Positions 34,652-45,070 are shown, numbered from the stretch's first letter. The stretch is 64,000 nucleotides of DNA from Streptomyces sp. ICBB 8177 (GCF_003144095.1 NZ_NSKH01000018.1:1836183-1900182), one strand, 5' to 3'. Notes: generated by a model from the sequence alone, not told the origin. Made by a program: numbers and translations.

Positions 34652-35467
34652 GTGCTGCCCCCCGCCCTCGCGTTGCCCGCTGCCGTCGTGCGTCCGCGCA
34701 CCACGGCCGCCCGGCGTGCGCTGTGGGTGGCGTTGCTGCTCGGGGGGTTCCTGGCCCTCGCCTTCGTCTGCGGAGGGAAGGCGCACGCGGACACGCCGGG
34801 CAACCAGCCCGTGCGCGCCGCTGCCACCACCCTCCCCGGCGCCGCCACACTGCCCGATCGGTCGCTGTCGTCCGGTCAGGCCACACAGCGCGCCGCGGAT
34901 CAGGCCACAAGGGGCGTGAACTCGGCCGCAGGTCGGGCGGGTTCGGGCGTGCGCGGCGCGGTGGCGGCGGCCACCGGGGCCGCGCGACCGCTGAACGGTC
35001 TGGCCGACTCCGTCCGCGCCACGGCGGGCCGGATCACCGTGCCCGTCGTCCGGGTGGTCGGTGGCGTGACCGGCGGTCACCACGGGTCCGCGCACGGGGG
35101 TTCCACCTCGGGCGGGACCGTGCGGCACCGGGGCGCCGGGCGTTCCGGCTCGGACCACGGTGGCGGTTCCGCGTCGCAGGTCAGCGGGCCGCGGGTCTAC
35201 GACGTGATGGCGCACGGCGCCGCCCACCCGGTCCCGCTCGCGGGCTCGAAGGCGGCACCCCAGCAGGCCCCGGGGCACGCCCCGGCGCCCTCGGACCGCT
35301 CCGGACACCCCGTCGAGGGTGACGGCGCGGCCCACCACACGGGTGACGGGCACGCCGACCTTTCCGGGTACGGCGTGCGGTTCCCCCTGAACGCGGTCGC
35401 CTCGGGCGCCGCGCGCGGTCCGGTGCCGCCTCGGCGGGCGTCGGACGTCTCCGTACAGCCGGACTAG
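34652..35467 (+). CDS. Secreted low-complexity protein
   Basis: A signal peptide is evident (RRALWVALLLGGFLALAFVCGGKAHA, cleavage probably after AHA), followed by about 220 residues rich in Ala, Gly, Ser and Thr with His/Gly stretches (GHHGSAHGG). No domain is recognised. GTG 34652 is preferred over GTG 34622 because GGAAGG lies 10 nt upstream and the shorter form gives a compact n-region. It may be an extracellular structural or wall-associated protein and shares style with the next gene, which may be co-expressed. Confidence 0.7.
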   Translation: MLPPALALPAAVVRPRTTAARRALWVALLLGGFLALAFVCGGKAHADTPGNQPVRAAATTLPGAATLPDRSLSSGQATQRAADQATRGVNSAAGRAGSGVRGAVAAATGAARPLNGLADSVRATAGRITVPVVRVVGGVTGGHHGSAHGGSTSGGTVRHRGAGRSGSDHGGGSASQVSGPRVYDVMAHGAAHPVPLAGSKAAPQQAPGHAPAPSDRSGHPVEGDGAAHHTGDGHADLSGYGVRFPLNAVASGAARGPVPPRRASDVSVQPD

Positions 35468-35808
35468 GCGGCACCGGCCCGGCCCACCCGCGCAACGGCG
35501 ACGACGCCGCGCGGCGAGGGCGGGCGAGCGGTGCCCTTCGGGCGTGCGGCCTCTCCGGCGCCCACCACGGCCACTGGGCTTCACCACGGCCTTCCGGCGT
35601 TCACCACTGCCGCCTCGCGGTCGCAAGTAGGTGCGTCCGTGACGGCGGACGGCCGCCACGCGGTCTGCTCCGGTCGGCCCGTGGTCGGTGAACGGCCGCC
35701 CGAGCGCGGTCGGTCCGGATCGCGCCGCCACCGCTCGTACCCCCGTCGCGTCGTCCGACGCGCCCGCGTCATGTGGGACGGACCGGTCCCCGCTCCACCG
35801 GTTCCCCA

Positions 35809-35830
35809 AGCGTCACGTTCGGTTGACGCT
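35809..35830. promoter_or_regulatory. Inverted repeat in the 35468-35895 gap
   Basis: AGCGTCA and TGACGCT are separated by 8 nt, 66 nt before the next start. TTGACG at 35823-35828 could double as a -35 box. The rest of the 428-base gap holds no supported gene. Confidence 0.35.
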
Positions 35831-35895
35831 CCATCAGTTCCGTTCGCTCATGCGTGAGTCGGGACGGACCACCATCATCGAGGAGCACCATCTCC

Positions 35896-37119
35896 ATGCG
35901 TACGAGCATTCGTCGTGCCGTAGTCGTCGTCGCTGCCGCGGGCGGCATCTGGGGCCTCGGCAGCGTCGCCGCCAACGCCGCCACCCTCCCGGCCGTCCCC
36001 GGCACCGACGTCACCAGCGGCGCCGTGGGCACCGCCACCGGGGCCACGTCCGGCGTGACCGGCTCCCTGCCCGCCTCGCACACTCTGACCGGCACCGCCT
36101 CCGGTGCCCTGAGCGGCGCGACCGGCACCGCGACCCGTACCGCCTCCGGCGCCCTGGGCACCGTGACCGGTGCCGCCGGCAGCGTCGCCGACCCGTCCGG
36201 CGCGGTCGCGAACACCCTCGGCACCGTCCAGGGCCTCGCCGGGGTCGGCCAGGTCGAGCAGCCGCAGACCAAGGACGCCACCGGCGACACCCTGGGCGGC
36301 CTCGGCGCCGTCAAGTCCGTTCACGTGCCGGACACCACGGGGGTCGCCGGTGTCGCGGGTGCGGCCAGGAAGCTGCCGGTCGGTTCCGTCACGGGCGCGC
36401 TCCCGAAGGACCCGGCGGGCGCCGCGTCCGGTGTCACCGGCACCGCGAGCGGGCTGACCGGCGGCGCGGGCCGCGTTCCGTCGCTGCCGGCCGACCCGGG
36501 CAACGCGGCCGACGTCGCCAACGGCGTTCTCGCGGCGGGCACCCGGCTGGACACCCTGACCCGGATCGCCAAGTCCGCGCAGCTCACCCAGGCCCTGCCC
36601 GGCACCGGCCAGGCCACGTCCGAGGTGCTGCCCCCGGTGGCGCAGGGCGCGGTGGGCGACGTCCTGCCGGTGGCGCAGGGCGTGGTGGGAGACGTCGTGC
36701 CGGTGACGCTGAGCGCGGTGGGCAACGTGCTGCCCGTCGCCCAGGGCGCGGTCGGCGGCGTCGGCACGCTGGCGCAGGGCGTGGCCGGACAGGCCGTGCC
36801 GCTCGCCGACGGGGTGACGGCCGGCGTCGTGCCGCTGGCGCAGGGTGCCGCGGGCACCGTCGCCTCCAGCGCCCTGGCCACCGGAACCGGCGCCGTCAAC
36901 GGCGTCCGCTACACCGTGACCGCGGTGCCGGCCGGTGGCGTGGTGTCCGGCGTGACCGGCCCGGTCGGCGGCGCGACGGCGATCCCGTCGCTCCCCGCCC
37001 TGCCGACCCTGCCCTCCGCGAGCGCGCTGCCCACGGCCGGCACGCTGCCCACGGCCGGTGTCCCCACCGCCGCCCTGCCGCAGCTGCCGACCGTCACCTC
37101 GCTCCCGCTGAGCATCTGA
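35896..37119 (+). CDS. Secreted repetitive Ala/Gly/Val/Thr-rich protein
   Basis: After a signal peptide (MRTSIRRAVVVVAAAGGI, cleavage near ANA), the 407-residue protein is built of degenerate repeats: VTGxATGxxSG-type units in the first half and VLPVAQGAVGDV-type 11-13-residue units at about 250-330. No Cys and few charged residues remain, which suggests a fibrous or surface-exposed polymer-like product. AGGAG lies 10 nt before ATG. No family is recognised. Secretion is well supported; a structural role is a guess. Confidence 0.75.
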   Translation: MRTSIRRAVVVVAAAGGIWGLGSVAANAATLPAVPGTDVTSGAVGTATGATSGVTGSLPASHTLTGTASGALSGATGTATRTASGALGTVTGAAGSVADPSGAVANTLGTVQGLAGVGQVEQPQTKDATGDTLGGLGAVKSVHVPDTTGVAGVAGAARKLPVGSVTGALPKDPAGAASGVTGTASGLTGGAGRVPSLPADPGNAADVANGVLAAGTRLDTLTRIAKSAQLTQALPGTGQATSEVLPPVAQGAVGDVLPVAQGVVGDVVPVTLSAVGNVLPVAQGAVGGVGTLAQGVAGQAVPLADGVTAGVVPLAQGAAGTVASSALATGTGAVNGVRYTVTAVPAGGVVSGVTGPVGGATAIPSLPALPTLPSASALPTAGTLPTAGVPTAALPQLPTVTSLPLSI

Positions 37120-37295
37120 CGGCTTGAGCGCTCAAGCGCCTGAGCCCCGAGCCCTGAGCCCTTGAGCGCTGTCCGCTTGGCCGCTTGAGCGGCTGAAGCG
37201 GTGCCCCGACCCCGGGCGGCCCGGACGCGTGGTCACTCCCCCCACGCGCCCCGGGCCGCCCGGCCAGCTGTGAATCCGGCCCGCCCCGCAGCGGC

Positions 37296-37431
37296 ACCGG
37301 CCTCGCCGTAGAACCGGCCTCGCCGTAGAACCGGCCTCGCCGTAGAACCGGCCTCGCCGTAGAACCGGCCTCGCCGTAGAACCGGCCTCGCCGTGGATTC
37401 GTTCGCGCCGCAGAGCCGGTCGCGCCGCGGA
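37296..37431. repeat. 17-bp tandem repeat upstream of sucC
   Basis: Five perfect copies of ACCGGCCTCGCCGTAGA run from 37296 to 37380, then one near copy to 37397 and two degenerate ones to 37431. The unit is not a multiple of 3 and no gene crosses it. The surrounding 620-base gap (37120-37740) also has a 16-bp perfect palindrome (37122-37137, GCTTGAGCGCTCAAGC) with two further TTGAGCG copies, and a paired ACCGCGAT motif at about 37693-37713 just before sucC. Confidence 0.9.
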
Positions 37432-37740
37432 ACGCCGCCCGGCGGCCCGCTCTCCGGCGCCACCCGTCCGTAGCGCGCAGGCCACGTCCGCGTACGGTTC
37501 GCGTCACCCCTCGCGCACGATCCGTCGCTCTGTGACCGTTCTCACCGCCCGGGTGTTCCCTGGAATTTAGACCCTTGCCTGGGGCAGGGATAACCTGCGA
37601 TGCGGACATGCCGCGTATTTGGCCGACGTGTGCGCCCTCTCACCGATCGCGTAGTCACGCTGCCGCTCACGGCACGCCCACGCAGACACCAAACCGCGAT
37701 CACAGACCGCGATTCCAGAGAAGCTAAGGGACGGACGCGC

Positions 37741-38913
37741 GTGGACCTGTTCGAGTACCAAGCGAGGGACCTCTTCGCCAAGCACGGCGTACCCGTGCTT
37801 GCCGGTGAAGTCATCGACACCCCGGAAGCCGCGCGCGAGGTGACCGAGCGTCTCGGCGGCCGTGCGGTCGTCAAGGCCCAGGTCAAGACCGGCGGCCGTG
37901 GCAAGGCGGGCGGCGTGAAGCTGGCCGCCGACCCGGCCGACGCCGTGGAGAAGGCCGGGCAGATCCTCGGCATGGACATCAAGGGCCACACCGTTCACAA
38001 GGTGATGCTGGCCCAGACCGCGGACATCGCGGCCGAGTACTACGTCTCCTTCCTGCTGGACCGCACCAACCGCACCTTCCTCGCCATGGCGTCCGTCGAG
38101 GGCGGCATGGAGATCGAGGAGATCGCGGTCAGCAAGCCCGAGGCGCTCGCGAAGATCCCGGTCGACGCGATCGAGGGCGTCACCGACGCCAAGGCCCGCG
38201 AGATCGTGGCCGCGGCGAAGTTCCCGGCCGAGGTCGCCGGGGAGGTCGCCGAGGTCCTCAAGAGCCTGTGGAAGGTCTTCATCGAGGAGGACGCCCTCCT
38301 CGTCGAGGTCAACCCGCTGATCAAGTCCGGCGAGGGCAAGATCATCGCGCTCGACGGCAAGGTCTCCCTGGACGAGAACGCCGCCTTCCGGCAGCCGGAG
38401 CACGAGGCGCTGGAGGACAAGGCCGCCGCCAACCCGCTGGAGGCCGCCGCCAAGGCCAAGGGCCTCAACTACGTCAAGCTCGACGGCGAGGTCGGCATCA
38501 TCGGCAACGGTGCGGGTCTCGTCATGAGCACCCTGGACGTCGTCGCGTACGCCGGTGAGCGGCACGGCAACGTCAAGCCGGCCAACTTCCTCGACATCGG
38601 CGGCGGCGCCTCCGCCGAGGTCATGGCGAACGGCCTGGAGATCATCCTCGGCGACCCGGACGTCAAGTCGGTCTTCGTCAACGTCTTCGGCGGCATCACC
38701 GCCTGCGACGCGGTCGCCAACGGCATCGTGCAGGCCCTGGAGCTGCTGAAGACGCGCGGCGAGGACGTCACCAAGCCGCTCGTCGTCCGCCTCGACGGCA
38801 ACAACGCCGAGCTGGGTCGCAAGATCCTGACCGACGCCGACCACCCGCTCGTGGAGCGCGTGGACACCATGGACGGCGCGGCCGAGCGCGCCGCCGAGCT
38901 GGCTGCGAAGTAA
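37741..38913 (+). CDS. sucC: Succinyl-CoA ligase (ADP-forming) beta subunit
   Basis: SucC carries the ATP-grasp and CoA-side functions of succinyl-CoA synthetase, which turns succinyl-CoA into succinate with substrate-level phosphorylation in the TCA cycle. The 390-residue protein shows the N-terminal [19 protein letters not shown], the ATP-grasp elements [18 protein letters not shown] and [10 protein letters not shown], and the C-terminal Rossmann-like [13 protein letters not shown] and [16 protein letters not shown] is the start, with AAGGGA 9 nt before it; the in-frame ATG/GTG upstream to 37600 is not supported. Length and order with sucD (20 nt gap) are normal. Confidence 0.97.
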   Translation: MDLFEYQARDLFAKHGVPVLAGEVIDTPEAAREVTERLGGRAVVKAQVKTGGRGKAGGVKLAADPADAVEKAGQILGMDIKGHTVHKVMLAQTADIAAEYYVSFLLDRTNRTFLAMASVEGGMEIEEIAVSKPEALAKIPVDAIEGVTDAKAREIVAAAKFPAEVAGEVAEVLKSLWKVFIEEDALLVEVNPLIKSGEGKIIALDGKVSLDENAAFRQPEHEALEDKAAANPLEAAAKAKGLNYVKLDGEVGIIGNGAGLVMSTLDVVAYAGERHGNVKPANFLDIGGGASAEVMANGLEIILGDPDVKSVFVNVFGGITACDAVANGIVQALELLKTRGEDVTKPLVVRLDGNNAELGRKILTDADHPLVERVDTMDGAAERAAELAAK

Positions 38914-38933
38914 GGGACGAGGACAACCACACC

Positions 38934-39818
38934 ATGGCTATCTTCCTGACCAAGGACAGCAAGGTCATCGTCCAGGGCATGACCGGCTCCACCGGCATGA
39001 AGCACACCAAGCTCATGCTCGGCGACGGCACCAACATCGTCGGTGGCGTCAACCCCCGCAAGGCCGGCCAGAAGGTCGACTTCGACGGCACCGAGGTGCC
39101 GGTGTTCGGCTCCGTCAAGGAGGCCATGGAGGCCACCGGCGCGGACGTCACCGTCATCTTCGTCCCGGAGAAGTTCACCAAGGACGCGGTCGTCGAGGCC
39201 ATCGACGCCGAGATCCCGCTGGCCGTCGTGATCACCGAGGGCATCGCGGTGCACGACAGCGCCGCGTTCTGGGCGCACGCCGGTGCCAAGGGCAACAAGA
39301 CCCGCATCATCGGCCCGAACTGCCCCGGCCTGATCACCCCGGGCCAGTCCAACGTCGGCATCATCCCGGGCGACATCACCAAGGCCGGCCGCATCGGCCT
39401 GGTCTCGAAGTCCGGCACGCTGACGTACCAGATGATGTACGAGCTGCGCGACATCGGCTTCTCCACCGCGGTCGGCATCGGCGGCGACCCGATCATCGGC
39501 ACCACGCACATCGACGCGCTCAAGGCCTTCCAGGACGACCCCGACACCGACCTGATCGTCATGATCGGCGAGATCGGCGGCGACGCGGAGGAGCGCGCGG
39601 CGGCGTTCATCAAGGAGAACGTGACCAAGCCGGTCGTCGGCTACGTCGCGGGCTTCACCGCCCCGGAGGGCAAGACCATGGGCCACGCCGGCGCCATCGT
39701 CTCCGGCTCCTCCGGCACCGCGCAGGCGAAGAAGGAGGCCCTGGAGGCCGCCGGCGTCAAGGTCGGCAAGACCCCGTCCGAGACCGCCCGCCTCGCCCGC
39801 GCCGCGCTCGGCGCCTGA
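38934..39818 (+). CDS. sucD: Succinyl-CoA ligase (ADP-forming) alpha subunit
   Basis: SucD binds CoA and carries the phosphohistidine intermediate. The 294-residue protein shows the CoA-binding start [15 protein letters not shown], the [12 protein letters not shown] strand, and the phosphorylated His251 in GHAGAIV near the C-terminus. It follows sucC after 20 nt with ACGAGGACAACC in the spacer, so both subunits are co-translated from one mRNA. Length is standard. A strong terminator lies 110 nt downstream. Confidence 0.97.
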   Translation: MAIFLTKDSKVIVQGMTGSTGMKHTKLMLGDGTNIVGGVNPRKAGQKVDFDGTEVPVFGSVKEAMEATGADVTVIFVPEKFTKDAVVEAIDAEIPLAVVITEGIAVHDSAAFWAHAGAKGNKTRIIGPNCPGLITPGQSNVGIIPGDITKAGRIGLVSKSGTLTYQMMYELRDIGFSTAVGIGGDPIIGTTHIDALKAFQDDPDTDLIVMIGEIGGDAEERAAAFIKENVTKPVVGYVAGFTAPEGKTMGHAGAIVSGSSGTAQAKKEALEAAGVKVGKTPSETARLARAALGA

Positions 39819-39927
39819 ACGCCGGCGCTCCGCCGAGGCGTCCGATGACGCCCGGCGCGCTCCACTGAGGCGTTCGAGGGCGCCCGTACGGCCGTGAGGC
39901 GGTGCGGGCGGCCCTCGTGCTCGTGAC

Positions 39928-39969
39928 CGAAGGCCCGGTTCCCACCGTTCGCGTGGGGCCGGGCCTTCG
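39928..39969 (+). terminator. sucCD terminator
   Basis: GAAGGCCCGG (39929-39938) pairs with CCGGGCCTTC (39959-39968), extended by CCCAC/GTGGG inside and C/G outside. It lies 110 nt after sucD and is followed by TCGTCG. Confidence 0.75.
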
Positions 39970-40073
39970 TCGTGGTGCCCGGCGTGCCACGGGGGCGATG
40001 GCGGTACGAACGACACGTCGACCAATCGGCGGGTACCGGGATGAACCGGGCGTCGTCGGCATCATGGCTCGAC

Positions 40074-41504
40074 GTGACCCAGCTCGCCTCGCCCCCGCCC
40101 TCCCCTCCGTCCGCGCGCTACACGCCGCCGCTGCGGGAACGCGCCGTACGCCGCGCTCCCGAGGCGGTCGTTGCGCTCCTGGGCGGGGTGGTGGCGGCCG
40201 GGCTCGGGCTCGGCGCGGTCGCCGTGCTGGTGCTGCTGATGTGGATCACCTCGCCCTACCCGGACGGCACTCCCGGTGACGCGCTGCACGTCGCGGCGGC
40301 CCTGTGGCTGCTGGCGCACGGCGCCCGGCTGCTGCGGCCGGACGCGCTCACCGGCGGCTGGGTGCCGGTCGGGGTCACCCCGGCGCTGCTGCTCGCGCTA
40401 CCGCTCTGGCTCGTCCACCGCGCGGCGGCCCACGCCCTGTCCGAGGACGAGCCGGACGGCGACGCGGCCACGGAGGGCAGCCGGGACGGTGACGGTGACG
40501 GTGGCGGGGCCGGGGAGGGCGGTGGTTCGCCCGGCGGACCGCGTCGCTCCTGGTCCGGGCGACCGCGCCTGCTGGGCCCGGTCGGTACGACGGCCTGGCT
40601 GGTCGGCGGGTATCTGCTGGTCGCCGCGCTGGTCGTGTGCTGCGCCCAGGTGGGGCCGCTGCGCGCCGAACCGCTCTGGGCACTGCTGCGGGTGCCCGTC
40701 GTGGCCGCTTGCGCGGGGGCGTCCGGCGCCTGGACCGCCTGCGGACGTCCGCCGATCACGCTGCCCCGGCGGCTGCGCGGGTGGTCGTACGAGATCGCGG
40801 TGGCCGTGCGCGCGGGGCTGGCGGGTGCGGTGACGCTGGCGGGCGGCGGCGCGCTGCTGGTCGCGATCGCCCTGGCCTGGCACGCGCACGCGGTCGGCGA
40901 CGCCTTCACCGGGCTCACCAACGCGCTGTCCGGCCGCTGCGCGGTGCTGCTGCTGGCGGCCGCGCTCGTGCCGAACGCCGCCGTGTGGTCGGCCGCCTAC
41001 GCCCTGGGCCCCGGTTTCGCGGTCGGCCTGAGCGGCACCGTCAGCCCCGCCGGGGCGCACGGCTACCCGCCGGTGCTGCCGCGCTTCCCCCTGCTGGCCG
41101 CACTGCCGCACGGGAGTCCGGCGGTCGCCTGGGCCGCGCTGGCGGTGCCGGTGTGCGCCGGGGGAGCGGTGGCGTGGTTCGTGGGGCGGGCGGCGGTGGG
41201 GGACGGCTGGACGGTGGCGCGGATCGCGGGGTCCTGCTGCGGGGCGGCGGTGGTGTGCGGGGGCGCGCTGGCGGTGGCGACCACGTTCACCGCGGGGCCG
41301 ATGGGCGTGCAGACGCTGTCCCGCTTCGGCCCGGACGGCCCGCTCACCGGAGGCGCGGCGGCGGCGTGGACCGCGGCGATCGCGCTGCCGGGGGCGCTGG
41401 GCGCGGGGTGGTGGCACCGCCGCGAGCCGAGGACGCCCGCCGGGGGCGCGGATGACCAGGCCGCCTCCGCCGGAAACGGCCAGGCCGAGGCCCCACGCCC
41501 CTGA
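40074..41504 (+). CDS. DUF6350 / PerM-like integral membrane protein
   Basis: The 476-residue protein (from GTG 40074; ATG 40041 is an in-frame alternative) has about ten hydrophobic helices, beginning AVVALLGGVVAAGLGLGAVAVLVLLMW, with a charged, Gly/Asp-rich cytoplasmic loop near 150-175. This fits the actinobacterial DUF6350 family, whose mycobacterial member PerM supports cell division and envelope integrity. The MTQLASP start matches what I recall of related proteins, and CATCAT lies 8 nt upstream. No catalytic residue is expected. Its position between sucD and purN is conserved in streptomycetes as I recall. Confidence 0.8.
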   Translation: MTQLASPPPSPPSARYTPPLRERAVRRAPEAVVALLGGVVAAGLGLGAVAVLVLLMWITSPYPDGTPGDALHVAAALWLLAHGARLLRPDALTGGWVPVGVTPALLLALPLWLVHRAAAHALSEDEPDGDAATEGSRDGDGDGGGAGEGGGSPGGPRRSWSGRPRLLGPVGTTAWLVGGYLLVAALVVCCAQVGPLRAEPLWALLRVPVVAACAGASGAWTACGRPPITLPRRLRGWSYEIAVAVRAGLAGAVTLAGGGALLVAIALAWHAHAVGDAFTGLTNALSGRCAVLLLAAALVPNAAVWSAAYALGPGFAVGLSGTVSPAGAHGYPPVLPRFPLLAALPHGSPAVAWAALAVPVCAGGAVAWFVGRAAVGDGWTVARIAGSCCGAAVVCGGALAVATTFTAGPMGVQTLSRFGPDGPLTGGAAAAWTAAIALPGALGAGWWHRREPRTPAGGADDQAASAGNGQAEAPRP

Positions 41505-41517
41505 CGCCGAACGGCGT

Positions 41518-42489
41518 TCAGCCCTGGTTGCCGAACACCGTCCGCAGCGGCTTCGGCAGCAGATGGCTGCACGACTGCCGGGCGGGCGTGGTGAGGGCGT
41601 CGTTCACGCAGGTGTAGTAGTTGCGGTAGGCCAGCTGGAACGAGAACGTCGCCGCCACGATCGCCAGCGTGACCGCCGCCGCGACGATCCCGCACACCGC
41701 CCCCGTGAACTGCGGGCGGTATGGTCCGGGCCCGGCCTGCGGCGCCGACCGGCCCTGCCCGGCCGGGGCGGGTGACTGCCCCGCGGACAACGCGCGCTCC
41801 CGCGCCGCCTGGTCGGCCTGCCCCGCCTTCGCGGTCTGCCCCTCCTTGCCCGCCTGCCCGGTCGCGGCGGGCGGCTTGGCCTTGCCGCGCAGCGCGCTGA
41901 TGCCCCAGTACAGCGCCAGCGCGCCCAGCAGCAGCGCCAGTTGCGGCAGGCCGAACAGCGCGAAGAACAGTCCCCACATCCCGCCCAGCAGCGCGTACCT
42001 GGCCCGCCGCTGCACCGGGTCGGTCACGTCGAAGCGCGGCCCCTGCTGCTGGCGCGCCGGTCGCCCGGGCCCCTGCTGCGCCGGCCCCGGCCCGCCGCCA
42101 CCGAACGGCCCTCCGCCGAAGGGCCCCGAGGGGCCGCTGCCCCGGCCCGGCTCCGGCTGGTGGCTGCTCCAGCGGTCGCCGCGCGGCCCGTCACCCCGGT
42201 CGCCGGAGTGCTCGCCGCCCTCATCGCCCTCGCTCCCGCCGCCGTCGCCCCGGTCGGGCTGCCGCGGCTGCCACGGCCGGGCGGGCGCGTCCTTGGGCGG
42301 CGCGGCGAACGGGTTGTCCTTCCCGGGACCGGCGCCCTGCCCGGAACCTGACCCGGCGCCCTGCCCGGAACCTGAACCGCCGGGGGAGGACGGGGTCCGC
42401 CGCTCGCGCAGCGCCGGGAGCGCGACCGGAGTGGTCCCCGCGCCGCGCGTGATGGTGATCCGGCCGCTGCTCATCGTTGCTCGCGCCAT
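41518..42489 (-). CDS. Membrane protein with long disordered cytoplasmic N-terminus
   Basis: The 323-residue protein begins [26 protein letters not shown] (ATG 42474; the ATG at 42489 adds five residues). It continues with about 110 residues of Gly/Pro/Ser/Gln low complexity and has three hydrophobic helices: [33 protein letters not shown] (a pair) and [19 protein letters not shown]. The tail [25 protein letters not shown] has two Cys that may form a disulfide outside. No family name is certain; similar short membrane proteins occur beside purN in streptomycetes. Orientation is convergent with the DUF6350 gene (13 nt apart). Confidence 0.75.
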   Translation of the reverse strand: MARATMSSGRITITRGAGTTPVALPALRERRTPSSPGGSGSGQGAGSGSGQGAGPGKDNPFAAPPKDAPARPWQPRQPDRGDGGGSEGDEGGEHSGDRGDGPRGDRWSSHQPEPGRGSGPSGPFGGGPFGGGGPGPAQQGPGRPARQQQGPRFDVTDPVQRRARYALLGGMWGLFFALFGLPQLALLLGALALYWGISALRGKAKPPAATGQAGKEGQTAKAGQADQAARERALSAGQSPAPAGQGRSAPQAGPGPYRPQFTGAVCGIVAAAVTLAIVAATFSFQLAYRNYYTCVNDALTTPARQSCSHLLPKPLRTVFGNQG

Positions 42490-42637
42490 GCCCTGCCGTC
42501 TGCTCCTCGTCCCGCCTGCGCGGCCGTGGTCCGGCCGTCGGCCCCGTTGCCCAAAGGGCGGTCGGCCCCCGGTACTGAGACGCTACCGGGCGCCGCCGCC
42601 CCAGTGCCTGCGGGGGCCGTTCGCCGTGCCGGTATCG

Positions 42638-42665
42638 TTGCTGACGGTCGGCGCCTTCGTAGGGT
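42638..42665 (+). promoter_or_regulatory. Promoter upstream of purN
   Basis: TTGCTG, 16 bp, TAGGGT give a housekeeping-like promoter with a leader of about 65 nt to the purN start. No PurR-type operator is recognised. Confidence 0.45.
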
Positions 42666-42737
42666 TCCCCGTATCTCCTGGCCCCTTCGGTTCGTACGAC
42701 CACACAAAAACACGGTCCCACGAGAAGGAACCCACCC

Positions 42738-43382
42738 GTGGCCTCCGCCGATTCCCCCGGAATCACCCCCGCCCGTCCCGCCCGCATCGTCGTGCTCGTC
42801 TCCGGCTCGGGGACCAACCTCCAGGCCCTGCTGGACGCGGTCTCCGCCGACCCCGGCTACGGCGCGACGATCGTCGCCGTGGGCGCGGACCGGGACGGCA
42901 TCGCGGGCCTGGACCGCGCCGAGCGCGCCGGGCTGCCGACGTTCGTGTGCCGGGTCAAGGACCACCCGGACCGGGCGGCCTGGGACCTCGCGCTGACCGA
43001 GGCGGTCGCCGCGTACGAGCCGGACCTCGTGGTCTCGGCCGGGTTCATGAAGATCGTCGGCAAGGAGTTCCTGGCCCGGTTCGGCGGGCGCTTCGTCAAC
43101 ACCCACCCCGCGCTGCTGCCCGCGTTCCCCGGGGCGCACGGGGTGCGCGACGCGCTCGCCTACGGTGCCAAGGTCACCGGCTGCACCGTCCACTTCGTCG
43201 ACGACGGCGTCGACACCGGGCCGATCATCGCCCAGGGCGTGGTCGAGATCCGGCCCGAGGACGACGAAAGCGCGCTGCACGAGCGCATCAAGGAAGTCGA
43301 GCGCCGTCTGCTCGTCGATGTCGTGGGACGTCTCGCCCGCGACGGCTACCGCATCGAGGGAAGAAAGGTCATCGTCCCGTGA
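42738..43382 (+). CDS. purN: Phosphoribosylglycinamide formyltransferase
   Basis: PurN formylates GAR with 10-formyl-THF in de novo purine synthesis. The 214-residue protein has the Rossmann start [20 protein letters not shown], the catalytic Asn-x-His in [17 protein letters not shown], and the catalytic Asp in [14 protein letters not shown] is the start, with AAGGAA 9 nt upstream. The gene overlaps purH by 4 nt (GTGA), a coupled pair in which both products use 10-formyl-THF. Length is standard. Confidence 0.96.
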   Translation: MASADSPGITPARPARIVVLVSGSGTNLQALLDAVSADPGYGATIVAVGADRDGIAGLDRAERAGLPTFVCRVKDHPDRAAWDLALTEAVAAYEPDLVVSAGFMKIVGKEFLARFGGRFVNTHPALLPAFPGAHGVRDALAYGAKVTGCTVHFVDDGVDTGPIIAQGVVEIRPEDDESALHERIKEVERRLLVDVVGRLARDGYRIEGRKVIVP

Positions 43383-44989
43383 GTACCCCCGACAGCCCCG
43401 TGAGCCCCGACCGTCCCGCCGCCGGCTCCGCGGCCTCCCGCCGCCCGGTGCGCCGAGCCCTGGTCAGCGTCTACGACAAGACCGGCCTGGAGGAGCTGGC
43501 CCGCGGACTGCACGCGGCCGGCGTCGAGCTGGTCTCCACCGGCTCCACCGCCGCCCGCATCGCCGGGGCCGGGGTTCCGGTGACCGCCGTGCAGGACCTG
43601 ACCGGCTTCCCCGAGTGCCTCGACGGCCGGGTCAAGACGCTGCACCCGCGCATCCACGCCGGCATCCTGGCCGACCTGCGCCTGGACGCCCACCGCGAGC
43701 AGCTGGCCGACCTCGGCGTCGAGCCGTTCGAGCTGGTCGTCGTCAACCTCTACCCGTTCCGGCAGACCGTCGCCTCCGGCGCGTCGCCCGACGAGTGCGT
43801 CGAGCAGATCGACATCGGCGGCCCCTCGATGGTCCGCGCCGCCGCCAAGAACCACCCGTCGGTCGCGGTCGTCGTCAACCCCGACCGCTACGCCGACGTG
43901 CTCACCGCGGTCGCCGCCGGCGGCTTCGACCTGACCGCCCGCAAGCGCCTGGCCGCCGAGGCCTTCCAGCACACCGCCGCCTACGACGTGGCGGTGGCCA
44001 ACTGGTTCACCACCGCGTACGCGCCCGAGGAGCCCGCCGCGCCGCTGCCGGAGTTCACCGGCGCCGCCCTGGAGCGCGAGCGCGTCCTGCGCTACGGCGA
44101 GAACCCGCACCAGGCCGCCGCCCTCTACACCGACGGCCGCCCCGGCGGGCTCGCCAACGCCGAGCAGCTGCACGGCAAGGAGATGTCCTTCAACAACTAC
44201 GTGGACATCGAGGCCGCCCGCCGCGCCGCCTTCGACCACGACGAGCCGTGTGTGGCCATCATCAAGCACGCCAACCCGTGCGGCGTGGCCATCGGCGCGG
44301 ACGTCGCCGAGGCGCACCGCAAGGCGCACGCCTGCGACCCGGTCTCCGCCTACGGCGGCGTGATCGCCGTCAACCGCCCGGTGACCGCGGCGCTGGCGGA
44401 GCAGGTCGCCGAGATCTTCACCGAGGTCATCGCGGCCCCCGCCTACGAGGACGGCGCGGTCGAGGTGCTGGCGCGCAAGAAGAACATCCGCGTCCTGCGC
44501 GTCGAGGGCACCCCCGCCCAGCCCACCGACCTGAAGCTGATCTCCGGCGGCGCCGTCGTGCAGCACACCGACGTCTTCCAGGCCGAGGGCGACGACCCGG
44601 CGAACTGGACCCTCGCGACCGGCGAGGCGCTGTCCGCCGAGGGCCTGCGGGAGCTGGCCTTCGCCTGGCGGGCCTGCCGCGCGGTGAAGTCCAACGCGAT
44701 CCTGCTGGCCAAGGACGGCGCGACCGTCGGCGTCGGCATGGGCCAGGTCAACCGCGTCGACTCCGCCCGGCTCGCGGTGCAGCGGGCCGGCGCCGAGCGG
44801 GCCGCCGGCTCCTACGCGGCCTCCGACGCGTTCTTCCCGTTCCCCGACGGCTTCGAGGTGCTGGCCGAGGCGGGCGTCACCGCCGTCGTCCAGCCCGGCG
44901 GCTCGGTGCGCGACGAGCTGGTCGTCGAGGCGGCGAAGAAGGCGGGCGTCACGATGTACTTCACCGGGACGCGGCACTTCTTCCACTGA
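43379..44989 (+). CDS. purH: Bifunctional AICAR formyltransferase/IMP cyclohydrolase
   Basis: PurH performs the last two steps to IMP. The 536-residue protein starts with a Pro/Ala-rich stretch of 25 residues. The IMP cyclohydrolase (MGS-like) domain follows ([47 protein letters not shown]). The AICAR formyltransferase domain shows [14 protein letters not shown], the catalytic KHANPCG and the closing [14 protein letters not shown] typical of the family. GTG 43379 overlaps the purN stop, and AAGAAAGG precedes it. Its TGA is the first unit of a 7-bp tandem repeat. One long in-frame ORF from 41669 is only a readthrough shadow. Confidence 0.97.
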   Translation: MSTPDSPVSPDRPAAGSAASRRPVRRALVSVYDKTGLEELARGLHAAGVELVSTGSTAARIAGAGVPVTAVQDLTGFPECLDGRVKTLHPRIHAGILADLRLDAHREQLADLGVEPFELVVVNLYPFRQTVASGASPDECVEQIDIGGPSMVRAAAKNHPSVAVVVNPDRYADVLTAVAAGGFDLTARKRLAAEAFQHTAAYDVAVANWFTTAYAPEEPAAPLPEFTGAALERERVLRYGENPHQAAALYTDGRPGGLANAEQLHGKEMSFNNYVDIEAARRAAFDHDEPCVAIIKHANPCGVAIGADVAEAHRKAHACDPVSAYGGVIAVNRPVTAALAEQVAEIFTEVIAAPAYEDGAVEVLARKKNIRVLRVEGTPAQPTDLKLISGGAVVQHTDVFQAEGDDPANWTLATGEALSAEGLRELAFAWRACRAVKSNAILLAKDGATVGVGMGQVNRVDSARLAVQRAGAERAAGSYAASDAFFPFPDGFEVLAEAGVTAVVQPGGSVRDELVVEAAKKAGVTMYFTGTRHFFH

Positions 44990-45070
44990 CGGCTGACGGC
45001 TGACGGCTGACGGCTGACGGCTGACGGCTGGCGGCTGGCGGCTGGCGGCTGGCGGCTGGCGGCTGACGCC
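44987..45070. repeat. Heptanucleotide tandem repeat beginning at the purH stop codon
   Basis: Six copies of TGACGGC (44987-45028), five of TGGCGGC (45029-45063) and one TGACGCC (45064-45070) follow one another without a break. The first TGA is the purH stop. Two homogeneous blocks differing by one base suggest slipped-strand expansion. Confidence 0.95.

Noticed and set aside
37132-37609. Minus-strand frames with FYGEAGSTARPV repeats
   Set aside because: They are translations of the 17-bp tandem array in three phases, with no ribosome site or conserved ends.
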